DNA of 41,663 nt from Betaproteobacteria bacterium (GTDB taxonomy: Bacteria > Pseudomonadota > Gammaproteobacteria > Burkholderiales > SG8-41). Where the stretch lies: NCBI GenBank assembly GCA_947486575.1, contig CANKUB010000028.1, positions 1-41,663 on the forward strand, given 5' to 3'. This document shows, piece by piece, positions 18,795-28,600 of this stretch. The notes below the pieces were generated by a model. That model had not been told where the DNA came from. It did no database searches and was given only the letters and a program-made list of their open reading frames with translations. Numbering within the stretch: the stretch's first letter is position 1; every line of letters begins with the position of its first letter. A program made the position numbers and the translations under genes.

Positions 18795-19787
18795 ATGCCT
18801 TGGGCGATTTATAAGCACTTACAATTTTCTGCGTTTGCAGGGGCAGCCATCGCTGCGTGCATGAGCGCCAGCGCGCAAACCGCAGCCAACTATCCCAACC
18901 GCCCCATGCGCTGGATGGTGGGCTACACGCCGGGCGGTATGGCGGACATGCTGGCACGCGCGGTAGGCGCAAAGTTCAATGAAACCTGGGGTCATGCGGT
19001 CATTGTCGAGAACCGTCCCGGCGGCGCAACCAATATCGCGACAGAAATGGTGGCTAGAAGCGCGCCGGATGGCTACACGCTGCTGCTGAGCACGGTAGCC
19101 AACGTCATCAATCCTTCGCTGTACTCAAAAATGCCTTTTGATTTTCAGAAAGACTTTGTGCATGTGACCAATATGGCGAGCACGCCCGGTATTCTGGTGG
19201 TGCATCCGTCGGTGCCGGTAAAAAATGCCAAGGACCTGGTGGCGCTGGCCAAGGCACGTCCCGGACAACTGCGGCATGGCTCCACCGGCATCGGCAGTCC
19301 GCACCATCTGGCGGGTGAGCTTTTCAAATACATGGCTGGCGTGAAAATGATCCACGTGCCGTATAAGGGCGCGACACCGGCGATCACCGATGTCGTGGCA
19401 GGCCATATTGAGATTTATTTTGGTGCGATGGTTTCCACTATCCCGCAGGTGAAAAATGGCCGCTTGCGCGCGCTGGCGATGACCAGTGCCAAGCGCTCAT
19501 CCGCCGCGCCGGATATTCCGACGTTGCAGGAGCAGGGTTTCAGGGATTTTGAAACGGGTTCGTGGTTCGGCCTGCAGGTGCCTGCCGCCACGCCGCGCGA
19601 CATCGTCGCCAAGCTGCATGCGGAAACCATTCGAGCGATTGGCTTGCCGGAAATCCGCAAGCGCATGCAACCTGAGGGCGCGGAATTTATTGGTGACACA
19701 CCAGAGCAATTCGCGGCGTACATACGCGTGGAAATCGAGAAATGGGGCAGAGCAGTGAAAGCGTCCGGTGCGAGGGCCGACGGGTGA
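18795..19787 (+). CDS. Bug/TctC-family periplasmic substrate-binding protein, copy C
   Basis: A 330-residue receptor with a signal peptide of about 28 residues (hydrophobic FSAFAGAAIAACMSASA, cut near ASA-Q). The mature start is YPNRPMRWMVGYTPGGMAD; the GYTPGG variant differs from the F.PGG of the other three copies. The ATG at 18795 is preferred because the only longer in-frame start is a TTG at 18759 in AT-rich, non-coding-looking DNA. Its last four bases overlap the start of copy D (GTGA), so the two are translationally coupled. It lies 69 bp after the second GGT-family gene, probably in one operon. Confidence 0.9.
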   Translation: MPWAIYKHLQFSAFAGAAIAACMSASAQTAANYPNRPMRWMVGYTPGGMADMLARAVGAKFNETWGHAVIVENRPGGATNIATEMVARSAPDGYTLLLSTVANVINPSLYSKMPFDFQKDFVHVTNMASTPGILVVHPSVPVKNAKDLVALAKARPGQLRHGSTGIGSPHHLAGELFKYMAGVKMIHVPYKGATPAITDVVAGHIEIYFGAMVSTIPQVKNGRLRALAMTSAKRSSAAPDIPTLQEQGFRDFETGSWFGLQVPAATPRDIVAKLHAETIRAIGLPEIRKRMQPEGAEFIGDTPEQFAAYIRVEIEKWGRAVKASGARADG

Positions 19788-20755
19788 GCTTGTTGAAGCG
19801 TCGTCGTTTCGTTGCAATGCTTGCGCTGGCCAGTATCAGTACTGCATTTGCGTGGTCGGCGGACTACCCGGCACGCCCGGTGCGCATGGTTGTCGGATTC
19901 CCGCCCGGTGGCGCAGCGGATATTCTGGGGCGCGTGGCAGCGCAGCAGTTGACCGAGCGTCTGGGGCAACAGGTGGTTGTCGACAATCGTGGCGGCGCAG
20001 GCGGACTGGTCGCCACGGAAATTACCGTGCGTGGCACGCCCGATGGTTACACGTTGCTGTTTACCTCGATACCGCACGTGATCAATCCGCACCTCTACAA
20101 AAAGGTGCACTACGACGCGATAAAAGATTTCACGCCGATTGTGCATTTTGTCAATGTGCCGCTGATGATGGCGGCCAATCCGTCGTTGCCAGCCAAAACG
20201 GTGAAAGAGTTGATCGCTTATGCAAAATCGCGGCCGGGTCAGGTGAATTACGCCTCCGGCGGCAGTGGTGCATCGAGTCATCTGGCGATGGAATTGTTCA
20301 AGTCGATGGCGGGCGTCGATCTCAACCACATTCCATACAAAGGCACGGGCTTGTTGATTACGGATCTGATTGCGGGGCAGGTGGCATTGACCATTGCCAG
20401 TGCCGTGCCGCTGGCGCCGCATGTCAGAGCCGGAAAACTGCGTGGCATGGCAGTGACGGGCGGCAAACGGTCGCCTTCATTTCCCGATTTACCGGCCATT
20501 GCGGAAACCGTGCCTGGTTACGATGTGGTGAACTGGTTTGGCGTGGTTGCTCCGGCAGGCACGCCCGCAGCTGTGGTTACGCGTGTGAATAAGGAACTGA
20601 ACAGTGCGTTGAACGAGCCGCGCATCCGGGATAGTTTGCGTGCGCAAGGTGCGGATGCAGTGGGCGGCAGCGCGGAAGAATTCGCGCTTATTATCCGTGC
20701 TGATTTTGCCAAATGGGCTCGCGTTGTGCGCGAATCCGGCGCGCGGGTGGATTGA
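19784..20755 (+). CDS. Bug/TctC-family periplasmic substrate-binding protein, copy D
   Basis: A 323-residue receptor with a Lys/Arg-rich N-region (KRRR), a hydrophobic core and a cleavage site near AWS-AD. It then carries the YPARPVRMVVGFPPGGAAD signature. The GTG at 19784 was chosen because it gives a normal signal peptide and overlaps the copy C stop codon as GTGA; an in-frame ATG at 19742 would add a non-signal extension inside copy C. It is followed 2 bp later by an unrecognised 371-residue protein gene, so three or more genes appear co-translated. Ligand unknown. Confidence 0.92.
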   Translation: MSLLKRRRFVAMLALASISTAFAWSADYPARPVRMVVGFPPGGAADILGRVAAQQLTERLGQQVVVDNRGGAGGLVATEITVRGTPDGYTLLFTSIPHVINPHLYKKVHYDAIKDFTPIVHFVNVPLMMAANPSLPAKTVKELIAYAKSRPGQVNYASGGSGASSHLAMELFKSMAGVDLNHIPYKGTGLLITDLIAGQVALTIASAVPLAPHVRAGKLRGMAVTGGKRSPSFPDLPAIAETVPGYDVVNWFGVVAPAGTPAAVVTRVNKELNSALNEPRIRDSLRAQGADAVGGSAEEFALIIRADFAKWARVVRESGARVD

Positions 20756-20757
20756 GG

Positions 20758-21873
20758 ATGTTGCCTGATCCCCGTGCATGGCGCACGCCAGATGCTGACT
20801 CGCACCTGCACAAGCTGGCGGCGGCCAGTCTCAATGGCGATGTTGCTGCGCGCGCCTCGCTCAAACTCGAACTGGATGCACTGCTCGAAAGCGCGTCCAG
20901 TGATGCAGTGCGCGTTTTGCTGCGCGACGCGCCTTCGGCAGATTGCTACCGTCACCTGCAGCAGGCAATAGCCAAACTCGTCAACAAGCCAGAGCGCGGT
21001 GAAGCGCTGATCGCGCGCCTGTTTGCCATACCATTGGTGATTGTGGCGGGCACCAAAAAGCAAACGGTAATAGCGGATGCATTACCGGATATTGCGGCGG
21101 TCAGTGCGCTGCTGGAGCAGCATGGCGTGCTGGGCGCAGGTCGTAATTTTGGCTTGGGCAATGCACTGTGTTCGATGGAAACGCTGGATTGTCTTGCGCC
21201 GCGCCTGCTACGGCAGTGGGCCGCGCAATTGCGCACGGGCGGTGCACCGTTGGAATTGGCGGGCAGTGCGTTTGACGTTGCGCCGGGCCGCGAGCAGGTG
21301 GTGCTGCGGTTTCTGGTGGGCGCCTCGGTGGTGCCGGCGCATGTGCCTTCGGTGATCGAATCGGGCCCCAACATCGGCAATGTGGGTAAATGGGGCATAC
21401 CAATGACCCAGTTGCTGGCGCAACAACTGGCGCAACCGGGCCTGGATATTCTGCCGATTCCGCGTGCGCCCGTATCGATTTATCTGGCTGCCGATGTAGG
21501 GCGCTCGGCGCAAGTGGAGCTGGCGTTCAGCTTGTTTCTGAGCAATGCCGTGCGGCAGTTTCGGCTGGCGGTGGGTGATCCGGCGGTGGTGTTGTCAGCG
21601 CACCGGGGAAACGAAGGCGAAGGCGGCGCTGAATACCGCGTAAGCCTGAGTTCTGTGTTTGACGAATCGATGCTGGAAGGCTTTCGCTGGCCCTTGTATC
21701 CTGGCGATGATCATATTGAAATAATTAATAAAATCAATAGCTTACTCGATGAGTGTCGCCTCAACGACCGCCGTGCACTGGCGCTAGTTGCAGCTGATCT
21801 GAACGTACGGGGTGGCCGCTTTTTGTCGGGGCGTGATTTTGATCAACTGGAAGCTGCGCCGCGCACGCATTGA
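20758..21873 (+). CDS. Uncharacterised protein encoded in the Bug-receptor operon
   Basis: I do not recognise this 371-residue protein. It has no signal peptide and no clear membrane helix, so it is probably cytoplasmic. The N-terminal third is helical and Ala/Leu-rich. The middle contains a LVIVAGTKKQTVIAD segment near residue 95 and a GAGRNFGLGNALCS segment near 130. The C-terminal part has NVRGGRFLSGRDFDQ near residue 355. The ATG sits 2 bp after the stop of copy D, with GAGG running into it, so translation is probably coupled. It converges with the MmgE/PrpD gene 37 bp away. A role with the substrate of the neighbouring receptors is only a guess from position. Confidence 0.75.
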   Translation: MLPDPRAWRTPDADSHLHKLAAASLNGDVAARASLKLELDALLESASSDAVRVLLRDAPSADCYRHLQQAIAKLVNKPERGEALIARLFAIPLVIVAGTKKQTVIADALPDIAAVSALLEQHGVLGAGRNFGLGNALCSMETLDCLAPRLLRQWAAQLRTGGAPLELAGSAFDVAPGREQVVLRFLVGASVVPAHVPSVIESGPNIGNVGKWGIPMTQLLAQQLAQPGLDILPIPRAPVSIYLAADVGRSAQVELAFSLFLSNAVRQFRLAVGDPAVVLSAHRGNEGEGGAEYRVSLSSVFDESMLEGFRWPLYPGDDHIEIINKINSLLDECRLNDRRALALVAADLNVRGGRFLSGRDFDQLEAAPRTH

Positions 21874-21910
21874 ATGCGGCGGGCCAAGGCCAAGGCGTTC
21901 AACGCACGGG

Positions 21911-23254
21911 TTAAGTAGTTCGCGTAACCATAGCCATAACCTTTGCCAGTGTGCCTGGCGTCTCAAATCGGCGCAGCGCCTCAAACAGTGGCCGCGTCTC
22001 GTCGCCCAGCACGGGTTCGACCAGTCCGGCGAACTTGGCTTCCATGCCAGTCCAGCTCATCGGATTGCCAGGATTGCCCAGCGCTAACGGCACGTCGGCA
22101 CGCAGGGTCTTACCATCGGTGAGATGCACTTCGACGAATCCTTCCGTCAGCTCCGTACCCGGTTGCACGGCGATTTCGGATTTGGCGATCAGCGCGCGTA
22201 CATCAGGATCGCGCAGGCGGGTGTCGGAAAAATCGCCTTCGACTGCGGCATAGCCTGAGAGGCCGAGGGCGGCGCAGTAGGCGACGCTGAATTTTCCTTC
22301 GAGCGGTGTCTGCGGATTCGGTTTTGCCGCCACAGCCAGCGTCATCGGTGATGCGCCGAGCACGATACGCTGAATCAGGCCCGGCGTTACGCGGGCACTG
22401 AGCTTGCGGGCGGCATCGACGCAGGCGTGGGTTGCCTTGCAACAGGCATACGGTTTGTAGGCGTTGCGCAGCAGCGCAAGTCCGTCGGTGAAAGGTTCGG
22501 GTGCGAGCTTGACTGAGCCGTCCTGAACGAGTGTGCCGGAGAGTCCGTTTTCGGCATCGAGCAGATGGGTGGCTGACTCGAATCCCGCGCGGGCAAGATC
22601 GGCAGCCAGCAGCCCATCCATGGCGGCCTTGCCAAGGTGGAATGGCTTGCTCATGGTACCGAAGGAGCCATTGAGTCCACCTACCGTGGTGCCTGCCACG
22701 CCCAGCGCATAGGCGATTTGCGTTCGATCCAAACCCAGGAGTACGGCAGCAGTGGCCGCTGCCGAAAATCGTCCGAAGATCGAACTCGGGTGAAAACCGT
22801 TGTACTGGAGCTTGCGCCCGAATCCTCCAGCGCCAAGCCGCGCGGAAATTTCAAATCCGGTGATGAATGCGGCCAGGGCTTCTTGTTCGGTCTTGCCGTG
22901 TTCCTCCGCCAGTGCCAGCGCGACAGCCCAGGTGGGCCCGCTGATGTGCCCTGCGCCGTCGAGGTGGGTGTCGTCGTAATCCATGCAGTGCGCCATGGTG
23001 CCGTTGGCGAGTGCCGCAGCGGCGGGCGTTACTGCCGGGCCGAACAGCATGTGTGCCTTGCCCGTCGGTCCCCAGCTTAGCGCGACGCGGCGTACCGCCT
23101 GGGCCGCGGGCGCGTTGACGGCACCGAGGGCCACGCCAAACCAGTCCACCAGGCACATCTTGGCAGCGTCGAGCACTTCGGGCGTATGTTTGCGCGCAGG
23201 TGTCGTTGCAATGAAGTTTACGGCGGCATCGCCTATGGGTGTAGCTTGTTTCAT
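21911..23254 (-). CDS. MmgE/PrpD family protein
   Basis: A 447-residue protein of the MmgE/PrpD family, which includes 2-methylcitrate dehydratase, cis-aconitate decarboxylase and iminodisuccinate epimerase-like enzymes. The signature HCMDYDDTHLDGAGH, with its acidic/His cluster, is at about residues 89-103, and the GFEISARLG motif is near 138. The ATG at 23254 is preceded by a perfect AAGGAG ribosome-binding site 6 bases upstream, so the longer in-frame start is rejected. The length is normal. In Betaproteobacteria such genes often lie with Bug receptors, suggesting metabolism of a di- or tricarboxylate. The exact reaction cannot be assigned, and it is not in a prp operon. Confidence 0.9.
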   Translation of the reverse strand: MKQATPIGDAAVNFIATTPARKHTPEVLDAAKMCLVDWFGVALGAVNAPAAQAVRRVALSWGPTGKAHMLFGPAVTPAAAALANGTMAHCMDYDDTHLDGAGHISGPTWAVALALAEEHGKTEQEALAAFITGFEISARLGAGGFGRKLQYNGFHPSSIFGRFSAAATAAVLLGLDRTQIAYALGVAGTTVGGLNGSFGTMSKPFHLGKAAMDGLLAADLARAGFESATHLLDAENGLSGTLVQDGSVKLAPEPFTDGLALLRNAYKPYACCKATHACVDAARKLSARVTPGLIQRIVLGASPMTLAVAAKPNPQTPLEGKFSVAYCAALGLSGYAAVEGDFSDTRLRDPDVRALIAKSEIAVQPGTELTEGFVEVHLTDGKTLRADVPLALGNPGNPMSWTGMEAKFAGLVEPVLGDETRPLFEALRRFETPGTLAKVMAMVTRTT

Positions 23255-23291
23255 CGGATTCTCCTTAGATAATATTTGCGAGGTGTCGAAC

Positions 23292-24248
23292 TTACAGCCA
23301 GCCTCTGTGCCGTAAATAAAGTATGGGGCCGAGGGCAACCATGATCATCATCACAATCGCCATCGGGTAGCCCCACAACCAGTCCAGCTCCGGCATGTGC
23401 TTGAAATTCATGCCGTAAATACTGGCGATCAGCGTCGGTGGCATTAGCACAACCGACAGCACGGTGAATACGTTGAGCCGCTTGTTGTGCGCAATATTAA
23501 TCATGCCCATTGCGGCATCCATTAAAAACTTGGTGCGGTCGGCGAGAAAGTCCGAAAAATTCATCAGTGATTCCACGTCACGCAGCACTTCGTTCATGGT
23601 TTCCATGCTGACAGCGATGTCGGTATTGCGTGAAAGGTTGGAATACGCGCGTTTGTTTTCCATCAGGCCCAGACGTGCTTTGCCATTGACATCTTCAACG
23701 CGAGCCAGTGCTTCCAGTGCGTTGGTCATGCCCAGCGAGTTGGTTCTGAATATGCTGCCGCTGACGGTATCCAGATCTTTTTGCAGTTTTTCGTACACGT
23801 CCGCCATCATGCCGATGCGCGTGGCCACCAGACCCAGCAGCATGCTGGCGGGCGTGGGATATTCATTGGCGTTTTTTGAGGCGTAGGCAAAAAACGTGCG
23901 GATTTCCGGCAGCTCGTCGGTGCGCAGGGTAAACAGCCGGTTGTTGTTGATGGTGAATGCGACATTGACGTTGCGCGCGAGGCCGTTTTCCTGCGCCAGA
24001 AAATACAGATTGATGTGCAGTCCTGTTTCATCGCGGTAGTAGCGCGAACTGGCTTCAATCTCGCCGAGTTCTTCTATGAATTGCAATTCCTGGTTGTATT
24101 GCTCGCGGACCCAGTTGCGTTCCTGATCAGTCGGGTCATTCAGGTCGAGCCACACTGCGTCGGGCGGTAGATCGGCGCGCAGATTGACCAGTTTTTTTGA
24201 GAGCCCGTTCGTGGGAGACTCGCCGCTGCGGGTGTACGCTGTTAGCAT
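23292..24248 (-). CDS. corA: CorA-family magnesium/cobalt transporter
   Basis: A 318-residue CorA-type divalent cation channel (a homopentamer in known members). It has a large cytoplasmic N-terminal domain and two C-terminal membrane helices. The selectivity-filter motif GMN is at residues 279-281, in the family context YGMNFKHMPEL, between the helices. The chain ends with a short basic tail (RHRGWL). It starts 65 bp from the divergent srkA gene and ends 37 bp before the MmgE/PrpD gene on the same strand. Whether Mg2+, Co2+ or Ni2+ is the main substrate cannot be told from sequence. Confidence 0.93.
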   Translation of the reverse strand: MLTAYTRSGESPTNGLSKKLVNLRADLPPDAVWLDLNDPTDQERNWVREQYNQELQFIEELGEIEASSRYYRDETGLHINLYFLAQENGLARNVNVAFTINNNRLFTLRTDELPEIRTFFAYASKNANEYPTPASMLLGLVATRIGMMADVYEKLQKDLDTVSGSIFRTNSLGMTNALEALARVEDVNGKARLGLMENKRAYSNLSRNTDIAVSMETMNEVLRDVESLMNFSDFLADRTKFLMDAAMGMINIAHNKRLNVFTVLSVVLMPPTLIASIYGMNFKHMPELDWLWGYPMAIVMMIMVALGPILYLRHRGWL

Positions 24249-24313
24249 CGCTTCTCTCGATTATTCGTGATTCATCGTTCGTAACCGCGCGATTCTATCC
24301 CCAGTCTTCCCGG

Positions 24314-25360
24314 ATGCCCAAGAAAAATAACAAACCTGTTACAGCGCCTGTTGCAGCACCGGTTGCAGCACCTTATGCGGGTCTCACGCCTGAGTGCCTG
24401 CTCGATGCAATAGAGACCACCGGCCAGCGTTGCGATGGCCGCCTCGCGGCGCTCAACAGCTATGAGAATCGTGTGTACCAGGTGTGGCTCGAATCAGGTG
24501 AGAGCGTGATTGCCAAGTTTTACCGCCCGCAGCGCTGGAGCCGTGCGGCGATTCTGGAAGAGCATGCGTTTGCACTTGAACTGGCGCAGGCGGAATTGCC
24601 GGTGGTGGCGCCGCTGGCGTTCAATGGCCGCACCCTGCATGAGCACGGCGGGTTCATGCTGGCGCTCTATCCGCGTCAAGGTGGCCGAACGCCGGAGTTC
24701 GAGGATGATGAGACGCTGCGCTGGCTTGGGCGCTTTATTGCACGTATTCATGCGATAGGCGCACTGACGGATTTCGAGCACCGGTCTGAAATCAGCATCG
24801 AAGAATTTGGCGCCGCGCCAGTGCGCTACGTGCTGGAGAACGATTTTGTGCCAGCCGACCTGCGCGTGGCCTACGAAAGCACGGCGCTGGATGTTTTGGC
24901 GCGGGTGAAAAACCGCTGGCAGCAGTGTTATGAAGGGGGCAACGTCTACCCGCTGCGGTTGCATGGCGATTGTCACGCGGGGAATATTTTGTGGACGGAT
25001 GGGAGTCCGGGTGGGCCGCATTTCGTCGATCTGGACGACGCCCGCATGGGCCCTGCGGTGCAGGATTTGTGGATGTGGCTCGGCGGAGGACGTGATGCGC
25101 AGCAACAGCAACTGGCGGCCATAATCGATGGTTATCGGGAGTTTTTCGACTTTGATCCGCGTGAGCTGGCTTTGATCGAACCGTTGCGTACCCTGCGCAT
25201 GCTGCATTACGCAGGCTGGCTGGCGCGGCGCTGGGATGATCCGACGTTTCCGCAGAACTTTCCGTTTTTTAATACGCAGCGCTACTGGCAGGATCACATC
25301 CTTGCGTTGCGGGAGCAGGCGGCAGCACTGGATGAGCCGCCTCTGGCGCTGGAGCGTTGA
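24314..25360 (+). CDS. srkA: Stress response serine/threonine kinase SrkA (YihE)
   Basis: A 348-residue kinase of the APH/choline-kinase-like fold. The catalytic loop HGDCHAGN has His217, Asp219 and Asn224, and the metal-binding DLDD segment begins at Asp239. The conserved NSYENRVYQV and VIAKFYRPQRW blocks near the N-terminus match E. coli SrkA/YihE, which protects against stress-induced death and links to Cpx regulation. The ATG at 24314 was chosen over an upstream in-frame start that would overlap the divergent corA gene. A short extra N-terminal stretch repeats PVAAPVAAP and is probably disordered. Confidence 0.92.
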   Translation: MPKKNNKPVTAPVAAPVAAPYAGLTPECLLDAIETTGQRCDGRLAALNSYENRVYQVWLESGESVIAKFYRPQRWSRAAILEEHAFALELAQAELPVVAPLAFNGRTLHEHGGFMLALYPRQGGRTPEFEDDETLRWLGRFIARIHAIGALTDFEHRSEISIEEFGAAPVRYVLENDFVPADLRVAYESTALDVLARVKNRWQQCYEGGNVYPLRLHGDCHAGNILWTDGSPGGPHFVDLDDARMGPAVQDLWMWLGGGRDAQQQQLAAIIDGYREFFDFDPRELALIEPLRTLRMLHYAGWLARRWDDPTFPQNFPFFNTQRYWQDHILALREQAAALDEPPLALER

Positions 25361-25621
25361 GCGGTATTGCGCCATCCCGCTCGCGTCCAGAGTGCGAGAA
25401 AAACCGCCACCGATTTGCGGATTTATCACTTGCCGGGGAATGCCTTGTCAGACGCTAACCGCAAACCCCGTTCCCACTCGCTACCGTGCCCGCAAATGCG
25501 CAAAATCAGGTGAGATTTTTGCTTGTCCGCATGGTAAAGTTTGGGGACTTGTAACTTGTATTTTCAGTAGCGCGAAAATGCGTCATTTTGAGACGAAAAA
25601 GCGGATGTTGGCCAGGAGAAA
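25361..25621. promoter_or_regulatory. Leader region of the two-partner secretion locus
   Basis: 261 bp without a gene between srkA and tpsA. I could not place convincing -35/-10 boxes. A perfect 6-bp-armed palindrome (AAAATG-CGT-CATTTT, 25575-25589) lies about 33 bp before the tpsA start and could be an operator or a small hairpin in the leader. An AGGAG ribosome-binding site is at about 25614-25618. Confidence 0.35.
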
Positions 25622-28600
25622 ATGATGCGAAATAGTAAACTTTCCAACGGTGCTCAGAAGCGACGCCATCATCATTCCCACGCGCTACGTGATTCGCGCG
25701 AACTGCGCTCCGTTCAATCCACGCAATACAAAGCCGCAGCCCTGGCCGTAGCCGCGTGCTTCAGCGCCAGCGTGCTCAACCCGGCCCACGCCGGCCCGAC
25801 CAACCCGGTCGTCGTTAACGGCGCCGCTCAGTTCACCACCGTCGGCAACCTGCTGAGCATCACCAACACCCCCAACGCCATCATCAACTGGGGCAGCTTC
25901 TCCATCGGCGCGAATGAGATTACCCGATTCATTCAGCAATCCGCATCCAGTGCCGTGCTCAATCGCGTGGTCGGGCAAAACCCCTCATCAATACTTGGCG
26001 CACTGCAATCCAATGGCCGCGTATTCCTGATTAACCCGAATGGCATCGTGTTTGGTGCAGGCAGCCAGATCAACGTCGGTGGCCTCGTAGCCAGCACCCT
26101 GAACCTGAGCAACGAAGACTTTCTGGCAGGCCGCATGCGCTTTACGGGAGGCTCACTGGCGAATACTGGAAAAAGTGTTATAAATCAAGGGGATATAACA
26201 ACTTCCAGTGGTGGCAACGTCTACCTCATCGGCAATGCCGTCACCAACAACGGCATCATCACCAGCCCCAAGGGCGAAGTCATTCTTGCGGCGGGGACTA
26301 GCGTAGAACTGGTCAACCCCGGCACACCGGATTTACGAGTAGAAATCGTTGCCCCCGATAACCAGGCAATCAACCTCGGCAGCATCGTTGCCGAGAGCGG
26401 CAGAATCGGCATCTACGCCGGGCTGATCAACCAGGCCAACACCCTCAACGCCAATAGCGTCGTGGTGGGCGAGAACGGGCGCATCACCTTAAAAGCCACT
26501 AAAAACATCGACTTAGGTAAGGACAGCATCACCACAGCCAACGGCCCCAACGGCGGCAAGATCGAAATCCAGTCAGGCGATACCACGCTGGTGTCAGGTG
26601 TGGTTGAAGCGAAAGGACAGCAGCTATCCCTGCCGTTTGGCGGCGAGGCTGAAGCTACCGGCAAGGGCGGCGAAATCAAGCTGCTCGGCAATCTGGTGGG
26701 TCTGGATGGCAAGGCAGCGATTGATGCCAGCGGCGAAAACGGCGGCGGCACGGTGCTGGTGGGCGGCGATTTTCAGGGCAAAAACGCCAATGTGCAGAAT
26801 GCCTTCCGTACGTTTGTAGGTTCCGATGTAAACATCAAGGCCGATGCGATCACCAGCGGTAATGGGGGTAAAGTTATTGTGTGGTCTGATGACTACACCG
26901 TTTTCGGCGGTACGCTGTCGGCTCAAGGCGGAGCGTTGTCGGGTAACGGCGGATTTGCCGAGGTTTCAGGTCATGCCTCACTGACATTCAGTCCCAAGGC
27001 AGTGCGGCTTGATGCGTTCAATGGCGATCTGGGAACGCTGTTGCTGGATCCGTTAAACATTATTGTGGCAACAGGCGGCGGTGCTGCCATCGGCAACGTC
27101 AGCACGTTCGCAGCGAATGCTGGCACCACACAAACCATCGATCCGCTAACGCTTAATGCCGTTGCTGCAACCGTGAACTTGCAGGCGACCAATGACATTA
27201 CCGTTAACAGCGCAATCAATCTCACCACAGCTGCTGCGGGCTTGGTTGCGAAAGCCGGTAACAACATCACGATTAATGCTGGCGTAACAACCAATAACGG
27301 GGTTATTACGCTTAGCGCGCGCGACCCTGGAACTACGCCGACCGTCGGTGGAATCGTGAACATTCTTGCGCCCTTGAATTCAACCGGTGGTGCGATCACC
27401 ATCACCAACAATAACGGCACTTCGGCAGGTACTGTGGGGGCCAATATCAATGCCGGTACAGGTAGTGTGGCGATTAACACGGCGAACACGACCAATGTCA
27501 GCGCCAGTGTGAGTGGCGGCGCTATTACGGCTGGCACGGTCAATTTTGTGGCGGCATCGACTGAAACGGTCACTGGCACGTCTTTCACTGCGTCCGCTAT
27601 CAATGCGGTTGCTGGCAGCAATGTCACGCTGAGCGCACCAACAACAGTTGGCAGTTTTGCGGTCAACAGCGCCACATTAACGTTGAACAGCAATCTGAAT
27701 GCCACGAATACCTCCAGTCTGTCCGGCACAGGTTCAATCCTCGGCGCGGGCAATCTGGACATTAACTCTGGCGGCTTGGCAGCGCAGTTCAACTGGAACG
27801 GCGGCACGCTGGGCGGCACCGGCACGCTCACCACATCCACCAATATCACGCCCAGCCTGGGCGGCGGCGCCGTAACGCTGGGGCGTAACTGGACGATGAA
27901 TAGCGCGTCGGCCATCATGTCCGGCGGCCCATTGACCATAAATGCGGGTTCGACCTGGTTCATTCCCGTGGGCAGCTCGTTCACCTTGAACAGTGGCGCA
28001 GCAGCACCGCAAATCGCTGGTGGCGGGACTCTGCAAAACAAGGGCACGATTAACGTTACCGTGGCATCGACCATCGGCGATGGCACCACCCTGTTCGACA
28101 ATCTCGGTGCGGTGAGCACCATCGCCGCGCCGATCACCATCAACGCCAGCAACAGCGGCGGCACCAAAGATACTGGCTCCTACAACATGAATAATACCGG
28201 CGCGGCGCAACTTACGTTTGCCGGTGGCACACGCACCATAGCCAGCACGGGTTCGTTGAATAACGGTGGCCTGAATGCTTCGGTGGTGTTTAGTGGCGGT
28301 AACTTCACGATGGACGCGGGCGCGGCTTACTCCATTAACTTTCTGGGTACGACGATCAATGGCGCTACCGTAACGTTCGACAATGTCATCTTTTTTAATA
28401 ACCTGCTGAATTTAAGCAGCGGCATACTTCAAGGAGCCGGGAATTTGGTAGGGAACGCCGGGCTTGCATGGTCGGGCGGTACCTTGCAAGGTAGCGGGCA
28501 GTTAGTTACGGGAGGTGGCGTAGCGAGTACCGTCAATCCTGCTGGCACCGTAACGCTGGGCCGCCCTTTGAATGCTAACCGGGGTATTAACCTTACCAGT

